Shown here: piece after piece, positions 8,055 to 12,500 of the stretch
Position numbering within the stretch: position 1 is the stretch's first letter
Layout of the letters: each line of letters begins with the position of its first letter
Origin: Eimeria necatrix
Taxonomy: Eukaryota > Apicomplexa > Conoidasida > Eucoccidiorida > Eimeriidae
Reading direction: 5' to 3'
NCBI RefSeq assembly: GCF_000499385.1
Contig: NW_013654775.1
Coordinates: 1-12,500, forward strand
Length of the DNA: 12,500 nt
Notes under the pieces: generated by a model
The model's input: only the letters and a program-made list of their open reading frames with translations
Database searches by the model: none
What the model was told of the DNA's origin: nothing
Program-made: the position numbers and the translations under genes

Positions 8055-8427
8055 CAGCAGCAGGAGCTGCAGCAGCAGCAGGAGCAGCAACTGCTGCTGC
8101 TGCTGCTGCGTGCGCCTTTGTCTTTGCTTGTGCTGCTTCTCGTTGGCTCTTTTTGTTTCTTTTATCTCTTTAGATCTTTTCAATATTTGAATAAATAATT
8201 TAAAAGATTCAAATATTGAAAAGATTTAAAGAGATAAAAGATTTAAATAAATAAAAAGATTAAACTAAAAAGATTAATAAAAGATTAAATAATTTAAAAG
8301 AATCTTTTTTTAATCTTTTTAGTTTAATCTTTTTATTTATTTAAATCTTTTATTTCTCTCACCTTCCGAGCCCCCTGAGTGACCCAGCCGCCAAACAAAC
8401 AACCAAACAAACAAACAAATAAACAAA

Positions 8428-8486
<59 letters not shown>

Positions 8487-10052
8487 CAAAACAATGAAAT
8501 CTGTTGTGGCTGCGGCTGTGCAGTCATTCGCTCGCTGGAGGAGGCGGTGGCGCTGCGCACGATTTCAGGTGTACAGACACTGCCGGCGCTGGAGCGCCCG
8601 CGGGGATCGGCCGATCCCGACCCCACACATGCCGATCCCACCGATCCCACCGATCCCGATCCCAGCGATCCCAGCGATCCCAACGATCCCAACTTCTTTC
8701 CTTGTGGGGCGCAGTCCGTGTCTTTGTTTAATGACGAAATTTCGATTAAGAGAAAAGGGGCTGACGGCGCCATCAAAGACGTGCCTCTGGACTTCGAGAA
8801 TGTGGCCTACGAGTGGGACTTCCTCCAGTTCATGGTAAACCCTAAAAAAGGGTTTCGGGTTTGCAGCCTAGGGTTTAGGGTTTCGCGGCTCCGCTGAGGC
8901 CTGCATGCAAGGCCAACCAAGCCGCCTGCGGGGCCCTGAAACGCGCGGCGCCCGGCCCAAGCTTGCCGTTAGGGTTTAGGGTTTAGGGTTTAGGGTTTAG
9001 GGTTTAGGGTTTGCTGCAGGTGTCCAATAGGACCTGGGAAAGCGAGGGTTTGGAACCCTGGATCTTGCCTTCAAACCCTAAATTTAGGGTTTGGCTGCAC
9101 CCCCCTTTTACCCCCAGTTTTCAAAAGCTTTACGCAGTGCTGTCGGAGCCTCTGCTTCCCGGCGAGCAGTACTACGCGGTGCTGACCAGCAACAGTAAAC
9201 CCTAAACCCTAAACCCTAAACCCTAAACCCTAGGGCCTAAACCGTAGGCGCCAAACCCTAGGCCCTGCTGCTGCGGGCGGGGTCCGCGGCGGGGAGCCGC
9301 AGCGCGGATTAGCTGCGGCCGCCCGGCCGTCTTGTGGCTCTCGAGCCCCTCAAGGGTTTAGGGTTTAGGGTTTAGGGTTTAGGGTTTAGGGTTTAGGGTT
9401 TGTGCAGAATGGCCGGCGGAGGCGTGGGGAGCGAAAAAGGCTTTTGTCATCACCGGGCTGACCCCCATGGGCGGAGCGAATTTCCCTCTGGCGATTTTCA
9501 CACTCACCACAGGTGCGCCAAAACCCTAAACCCTAAACCCTAAACCCTAAACCCTAGGACCTGCCTCAGCCCCTGAAGCCTCGCAAACCCTAAACCCTTG
9601 CTTTTGGCCATGCCAGGTGCTCTCTGTATTCTCCTCGTCCTGCTGCTTTGGATTATGAAGAAGCTGAAGCTCAAATTCGTTAGCAGCACAGGTGAGAGGG
9701 TTTAGGGTTTAGTGTTTAGGGTTAAGGGTTTAGGGTTTAGGGTTTCGGGATTGCGCTTTACGGCCTTGGATTCAGGGGCAAATGCACAGAGCCATAGAGA
9801 CTCCAAGGCGAACTGCTTTGGGTTTACTGCGTTGGCTTAGGGTTTAGGGTTTAGGGTTTAGGGTTTAGGGTTTAGGGTTTCGGGTTTAGGGTTTGTGTTG
9901 CTGCAGCACGAGGCGTGGACTTGAAGGCAGACAACTCGCAAACAGAAGGCCGTCAGAAGGGTTTAGGGTTTAGGGTTTGGGGTTTAGGGTTTGGCAGCTT
10001 CAGATTCTATACTTCATAGCGCCTGTTCTGCAGCTGCAGCGGATAAGCTCTC

Positions 10053-10085
<33 letters not shown>

Positions 10086-10253
10086 GACGTGGGGGTTTTG
10101 CTGTTTTTGCTGCTGCGAGTTGACTGTGTGCTGCTTGCTGCTGCTGCTGCTGTTGCTGCTGCAGCTGTGTCTCCCCGCTCTGGGGACGGCGGTGGATCGC
10201 GGCGGGTGGTAGTTGCTGCTCCAGGCTCTCCCGTGGCTGCTGCTGCTGCAGCG

Positions 10254-10287
<34 letters not shown>

Positions 10288-10451
10288 AGGATGAATTTGG
10301 ACAAGAAACAGAAGAAGAGGCCCTTTCCCGTTTGCTGCCGCTGCTGTCGGGGGCCCCCAGCTGCCTCTGTCCTGTGCACTGCAGCGCAGCAGACGACGGG
10401 TCTTGGGACACGCTGCGAGCGCGCGCTGCTGCTGCTGCTGCTGCAGCACCC

Positions 10452-10486
<35 letters not shown>

Positions 10487-10718
10487 CGTGGAGAGGCAGC
10501 TCTCAGGGGCCACTCCCGAAGACACTGAGGGAGAAGAAGAAGACTTCAGCGAGGCAACAGATGAGGATTACGGAGAGCGCCGCAGGTCTTACCTCAACTC
10601 TTGCCAGCAGCAGGCTTTAGAAGCAGCAGCAGCGCAGCAGCAGCAGCAGCTGCAGCAGCAGCAGCAGCAGCGGGAATCAGTAGCGCACCTCGACGTGCAG
10701 TTCAGCCACAACCTCTGA
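6628..10718 (+). CDS. CDC50/LEM3-family protein, P4-ATPase flippase beta subunit (7 exons)
   Basis: CDC50 proteins pair with P4-type ATPases, allow them to leave the ER and help them move phospholipids to the cytosolic leaflet. In Toxoplasma one family member partners a fused P4-ATPase/guanylate cyclase. Proposed join: 6628-7873, 8569-8834, 9020-9194, 9408-9512, 9617-9691, 9907-9960, 10165-10718. All introns are GT-AG, the phases agree (1,0,1,1,1,1), and the total is 2475 nt (824 residues). Family landmarks in order: LQQFVGDFVQQQLG (about 300-313), first membrane segment (about 329-351), YYRIQDFFANYRQYVKD (387-403), PCGAQSVSLFND (460-471), W518 then FQKLY (538-542), MGGANFPLAI (583-592), second membrane segment (about 588-611). 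An N-glycosylation sequon NRT is at 507. Unusual parts are a roughly 295-residue low-complexity N-tail and a roughly 200-residue acidic C-tail; the family is usually 330-450 residues. ATG 6628 is the first after an in-frame TAG at 6580-6582 and has A at -3 and G at +4. The family call is firm; exons 6-7 are less certain. Confidence 0.85.
7879..7934 (-). repeat. Telomere-type array (AAACCCT) at the intron 1 donor
   Basis: Seven perfect AAACCCT units and one GAACCCT, starting five bases after the intron 1 GT (7874). Intron 1 spans 7874-8568, 695 nt, the longest of the gene. Confidence 0.9.
8013..8109. repeat. CAG run facing a CTG run inside intron 1
   Basis: About 12 CAG units (8013-8049), further CAG-rich sequence, then six CTG units (8092-8109). 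The two orientations can pair into a CAG/CTG hairpin with a very short loop around GCAACTGC (8087-8094). Confidence 0.7.
8161..8352. repeat. Two consecutive AT-rich hairpins in intron 1
   Basis: Hairpin A: 8161-8192 pairs with 8207-8238, 31 of 32 positions, 14-nt loop. Hairpin B: 8235-8276 pairs with 8311-8352, a perfect 42-bp inverted repeat with a 34-nt loop that can itself pair partly. The end of A's right arm overlaps the start of B's left arm, so both cannot be fully formed at once. Confidence 0.85.
8393..8486. repeat. AAAC then AAAT tetranucleotide microsatellite
   Basis: AAAC units (about 8393-8418) pass through mixed units into a pure AAAT run of about 15 copies (about 8425-8486), near the 3' end of intron 1. 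Such A-rich sequence leaves the last 80 nt before the acceptor as the only ordinary intron sequence. Confidence 0.85.
8569..8834 (+). other. CDC50 gene exon 2: ectodomain with Asp-Pro repeat and PCGA...FND block
   Basis: Acceptor GATTTCAG|GTGTACAG, donor TTCATG|GTAAACCC. It encodes residues 416-504. A repeat based on GATCCCA/GATCCC units (8611-8692) gives an Asp-Pro-x run at 431-457 between C414 and C461. PCGAQSVSLFND at 460-471 is the best-conserved ectodomain block of the family, followed by ISIKRKG. Confidence 0.85.
8835..9019 (+). repeat. Intron 2 with telomere heptamers at both ends
   Basis: 185 nt. The donor is GTAAACCCTAAA, followed within 10 nt by AGGGTTT in the other orientation and a short TTTAGGG stretch (8871-8883). 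About six TTTAGGG units (8970-9012) sit directly before the acceptor GCTGCAG. Confidence 0.85.
9020..9194 (+). other. CDC50 gene exon 3: W...FQKLY block with telomere-derived insertion
   Basis: Phase 0 start (GTGTCCAATAGG), phase 1 end (AACA|GTAAACC). Residues 505-562 hold NRTWESEGLEPWILPS, a 14-residue NPKFRVWLHPPFTP stretch, then SFQKLYAVL, LPGEQYYAVLTSN. The family normally has about eight residues between the Trp and the Phe of FxKLY; here there are 19. The extra part is encoded by a heptamer palindrome (9073-9092). I see no GT-AG pair of matching phase to remove it, so I keep it as coding. Confidence 0.75.
9195..9407 (+). repeat. Intron 3: inverted telomere arrays at donor and acceptor
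   Basis: 213 nt. Five AAACCCT units (9197-9231) start right after GT. Nearly seven GGGTTTA units (9354-9401) end six bases before the exon 4 junction. The arrays are reverse complements and could form a stem of 35 bp or more, bringing both splice sites together. Confidence 0.9.
9408..9512 (+). other. CDC50 gene exon 4: MGG motif and start of membrane segment 2
   Basis: Phase 1 start and end (TGTGCAG|AATGG; ACAG|GTGCGCC). Residues 563-597 read KWPAEAWGAKKAFVITGLTP then MGGANFPLAIFTLTT, matching the family's conserved W-M-G-G-K-N-P block that leads into the last membrane helix. Confidence 0.88.
9513..9616 (-). repeat. Intron 4 with AAACCCT array
   Basis: 104 nt, the shortest intron. GTGCGCCA is followed by five AAACCCT units (about 9521-9556), then a second pair (9586-9599) before CCATGCCAG. 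All heptamers are in the C-rich orientation, so there is no inverted partner. Confidence 0.85.
9617..9691 (+). other. CDC50 gene exon 5: membrane segment 2 and cytosolic lysines
   Basis: Phase 1 at both ends; the donor ACAG|GTGAGAG is the most consensus-like in the gene. Residues 598-622 read GALCILLVLLLWIMKKLKLK then FVSST, the end of the second membrane helix followed by a basic stop-transfer cluster. If unspliced, the frame would stop at TAG 9703-9705, giving a normal-length family C-terminus; this is the main alternative ending. Confidence 0.82.
9692..9906 (+). repeat. Intron 5 with TTTAGGG arrays at both ends
   Basis: 215 nt. About seven heptamers with TTTAGTG, TTAAGGG and TTTCGGG variants (9699-9748) follow the donor. 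A second array (9838-9896) precedes GTGTTGCTGCAG. Both are in the G-rich orientation. Confidence 0.85.
9907..9960 (+). other. CDC50 gene exon 6 (54 nt, tentative)
   Basis: Between GCTGCAG and G|GTTTAGGG, phase 1 both ends; encodes ARGVDLKADNSQTEGRQK, a hydrophilic tail. Without splicing the frame stops at TAG 10017-10019. Support comes from phase agreement and the same intron architecture, not from homology. Confidence 0.5.
9961..10164 (+). repeat. Intron 6 (tentative) with TTTAGGG at the donor
   Basis: 204 nt. GTTTAGGG begins the intron itself; about five heptamers (9961-9992) include one TTTGGGG. The 3' part has a branch-like TTGACTG (10120-10126) and a pyrimidine-rich CTG tract before GCTGCAG. 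The length is a multiple of three and it removes the in-frame TAG at 10017. A CAG run (10055-10083) lies inside. Confidence 0.5.
10165..10718 (+). other. CDC50 gene exon 7 (tentative): acidic low-complexity C-tail
   Basis: Residues about 641-824, ending at TGA 10716-10718. Poly-Ala runs alternate with acidic unique segments: EDEFGQETEEEALSRLL, DTEGEEEDFSEATDEDYGER, and the end SVAHLDVQFSHNL. The biased use of Ala and Gln frames through the CTG and CAG runs marks it as real coding sequence. It might instead belong to a separate small gene, since the open frame itself starts at 10089. Confidence 0.6.
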
Positions 10719-10743
10719 GCGCAGCCCCTCGGCAACGCCAACA

Positions 10744-10829
10744 GGGTTTTAGGGTTTGAAACGGACTAGGGTTTAGGGTTTGCGGGCGAATAATTCTCAG
10801 GGTTTGACAGAAATTAGGGTTTAGGGTTT
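10744..10829 (+). repeat. Decayed telomere-type heptamers after the CDC50 gene stop
   Basis: Scattered AGGGTTTTAGGGTTTG, CTAGGGTTTAGGGTTT and ATTAGGGTTTAGGG separated by 10-20 nt of other sequence, beginning 25 nt after the stop. Probably 3' UTR or flank. Confidence 0.75.
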
Positions 10830-10893
10830 ACGGCGGCTACTCTAAAAGACAAGAGCCCCTGAGGGAAATGAGCAGCAGAAAGGCAAATGGAAA

Positions 10894-11880
10894 ATTCCCA
10901 GCTAGCTAGCTAAGTAGCTCGCTAGCCGTCTGGGTAGCTAGCTAGCTAGCTAGCTAGCTAGCTGGGGAGATAGATAGACAGATAGGTAGCTAGTTGGGTA
11001 GTTAGGTAGATAGCTAGCTAGCTGGCGGGCTTGCCCGCTAGCTAGCTAGCCGGGCATTCTGCTAGCTAGCTAGCTAGCTCTGCTGGGTAGCCTGCAAGCT
11101 AGCTAGCCAGATGGCCGGCTGGGTAACAGCTAGCTAGCTAGCCAGATAGCTGGCTGGGTAGCAGCTAGCTACCTAGCCAGGCAGCCAACGCCTGATGTAC
11201 TAGCTAGCTGCCTTCGCAGTGAGCAGCCCATACTTCTGCCGCGGCAACAAGTACAATAGCTAGCTAGCCAGCTAGCTAGCTAGCTGTTCTTCCAGCTAGC
11301 CAGCTAGCTCCTGTGTTCAATTCCCGTAAGGAAAACGAGCTTGAAAGCCATTTAGTTCGCTTGTCAGCAAAGCAGCCCCGGCAGCAGTTTTTGACCAGTA
11401 GCTGGCTTGCCAGCAAGCTGGCCAGCTAGCTAGCCATCTAGCTAGCTAGCTAGCCAGCCAGCTATCTACCTATGGCAAGCCAGCTAGCTAGCTAGCTAAC
11501 TGCTGTCTGTAGTTTCGCCTTGAGAGAAAAGTGCTGGGGCCCCGGCAGCAGTCAAGCAGCCTGGAGGCCCTGGGGAGACAAAAACAATCCTACTAGCTAG
11601 CTAGCTAGCTAGCCAGCTAGCTAGCTAGCCAGCTAGCTAGCTAGGTAGCTAGCAAGCTAGCTAGCTAGCTGGCCATCTAGCTGGCTAGCCAGCCAGCCGG
11701 CCACAGCTTAGCTATCCAATCCATTCGCAAACTAGCCAGCTGCCTAACTACCTAGCTAGCTAGCCAGCTAGCTGGCTGGCTAGCTGGGTACGCAGCTAGC
11801 TAGCCAGCTGGCTGGCTAGCTAGCCAAGAAGGCTAGCAGCTAGCTAGCTAGCTAGCTGCTGTGCAGCTGCACATCTAGCT
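10894..11880. repeat. AGCT tetranucleotide satellite, block 3 (about 1 kb)
   Basis: Long runs of AGCT/TAGC are broken by related tetramers: GATA/GACA (10968-10983), GGTA/GTTA (10985-11010), GGCT/CCAG. There are islands of unrelated sequence at about 11200-11250, 11305-11400 and 11510-11590. No coding frame is credible. It fills most of the gap between the two genes. Confidence 0.85.
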
Positions 11881-11894
11881 TGGCCTCGGGCGAC

Positions 11895-11918
11895 GCCGGG
11901 GGTTGCTGACCCCCCGGC
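11895..11918. terminator. GC-rich hairpin beyond the minus-strand gene stop
   Basis: GCCGGGGGT (11895-11903), loop TGCTG, ACCCCCCGGC (11909-11918), one bulged C; flanking bases extend the stem imperfectly. It lies 12 nt beyond the proposed minus-strand stop, so it would sit in that 3' UTR. Termination or processing is a guess; only the structure is seen. Confidence 0.35.
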
Positions 11919-11929
11919 GCCGCCGCTAG

Positions 11930-12243
11930 TCACTCTTGCTTTTTGTTATCTGCTGCTGAGAAGCAGCTGCTGCTGCTGCTGCTGCTCCTGCTGCTGCTGA
12001 TGCTGCTCGCCGTGGCCACGTCCAGCACTTTTCCCGCTGCTGCTGCGGACTTGAGTTCTACTTCTTCCGCTGGTTTTGCTGTTGCTGCTGCTGCTGCTGC
12101 TGTTTTTGCTGCTGCTGCTGCTGCTGCTGCTCCCGTCAGCGACACCCGCCAGCTGCTGAGGGGCTCCTGCTGCAGCCGCTTTACTCGCGGCCAAAATATC
12201 GCCACCCAACAGAGGCCTGAACGCAAACACACGGCGCAACTCT

Positions 12244-12296
<53 letters not shown>

Positions 12297-12375
12297 CTGT
12301 GTGGGTGTTCGATGGTCCTGCAACCCTGGGTGCTGCTGCTGCTGGTGGCGCCGTTGCTGCTGCCAGCGCTGCACA

Positions 12376-12416
<41 letters not shown>

Positions 12417-12455
12417 ACATCTGAAACCCCTGTTGCTCGTCTCAGCAACTGAGCA
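11930..12455 (-). CDS. Unknown low-complexity protein, last exon (partial, minus strand)
   Basis: I do not recognise this gene. On the minus strand, telomere heptamers (12461-12500) end in GGGTTTCGCAG, the same acceptor layout seen in the CDC50 gene, placing an exon start at 12455. The favoured frame reads AQLLRRATGVSDVKAAAA, passes poly-Ala and poly-Ser, contains CLRSGLCWVAIFWPRVKRLQ and KPAEEVELKSAAAAGKVLDV, and stops at TGA 11930-11932. CAG runs are in the sense orientation, as in most of this window. Alternatives: another minus frame (stop near 11946, with RRVFAFRPLLGGDILAASKA), or the plus-strand frame 11943-12452, which is half poly-Leu from CTG. The strand is moderately supported; the frame is weak. 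Confidence 0.38.
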
Positions 12456-12460
12456 CTGCG

Positions 12461-12500
12461 AAACCCTAAACCCTAAAAGGTAAACCCTAAACCCTAAAAG
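12461..12500 (-). repeat. Interstitial telomere-type array (AAACCCT), runs off the right edge
   Basis: AAACCCTAAACCCTAAAAGG then a second pair of units to the window end. Read on the minus strand it is TTTAGGG leading into GCAG, so it is probably the intron before the minus-strand exon. Confidence 0.8.

Noticed and set aside
9067..9117. A 51-nt intron with a GC donor in exon 3
   Set aside because: The phase fits, but it would leave too few residues between the Trp and FQKLY, uses a rare donor, and is very short.
9692..9705. Ending the CDC50 protein at TAG 9703-9705 by not splicing intron 5
   Set aside because: It gives a normal family C-terminus, but GTGAGAG is a strong donor and the downstream exons join in phase to a long coding frame. 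Kept as an alternative.
9961..9997. A 37-nt intron ending at TTTGGCAG leading to the frame ASDSILHSACSAAAADKL
   Set aside because: Phase is acceptable, but that frame stops at 10210 and none of the likely donors before the 10165 acceptor restores the frame of 10165-10718. The 204-nt intron explains more.
11943..12452. Plus-strand gene in the right-hand block
   Set aside because: It starts at TTG, is largely poly-Leu from CTG runs and has no splice context at its ends; the minus strand has an acceptor-like module. Not fully excluded.

Overview
The window looks like a gene-dense, repeat-rich part of a coccidian apicomplexan genome, most likely an Eimeria species. Three things point there: CAG/CTG runs read as poly-Gln, poly-Ala or poly-Ser inside coding sequence, many interstitial AAACCCT/TTTAGGG (plant/apicomplexan-type telomere) heptamers, and an ApiAP2 DNA-binding domain. 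The species cannot be decided from the sequence. Composition is a strong mosaic: CAG-rich GC blocks (1-2300, 5040-5700, 6430-8110, 10020-10720, 11940-12420), a very AT-rich block (about 2300-5040), telomere-heptamer blocks (5370-6300, 7879-10830), and AGCT-tetramer satellite blocks (3608-3886, 5736-5834, 10894-11880).

Layout: (1) 3-2147, plus strand, the 3' part of an ApiAP2-type transcription factor gene. The frame is open to the left edge, so its start lies outside. (2) 2148-5046, AT-rich intergenic DNA with a near-palindromic GTGTAYGTACAC word, a triplicated 65-bp repeat, an AGCT satellite, and a 19-bp satellite with 76-bp higher-order periodicity. (3) 5047-6627, a perfect 20-bp hairpin, a (CAG)24 tract, a 26-bp CTG/CAG minisatellite and four TTTAGGG arrays, upstream of (4) 6628-10718, plus strand, a seven-exon gene for a CDC50/LEM3-family protein, the beta subunit of P4-ATPase lipid flippases. 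The exon chain I propose has matching phases at all six GT-AG introns and totals 2475 nt (824 residues plus stop). The two membrane segments and the PCGA...FND, W...FxKLY and MGGxNxPLAI family blocks fall in the expected order. (5) 10719-11929, decayed heptamers and about 1 kb of AGCT satellite. (6) 11930-12455, probably the last exon of a minus-strand gene, with a telomere-heptamer intron on its upstream (right) side.

The most unusual signal is that every intron of the CDC50 gene carries telomere-type heptamers, usually against a splice site and in either orientation. Intron 3 has an inverted pair (AAACCCT at the donor, TTTAGGG at the acceptor) that could fold the intron into a long stem. 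Intron 1 instead holds two large AT-rich hairpins. The functional link between the two recognisable genes is only positional: one is a transcriptional regulator, the other a membrane-lipid transport subunit.
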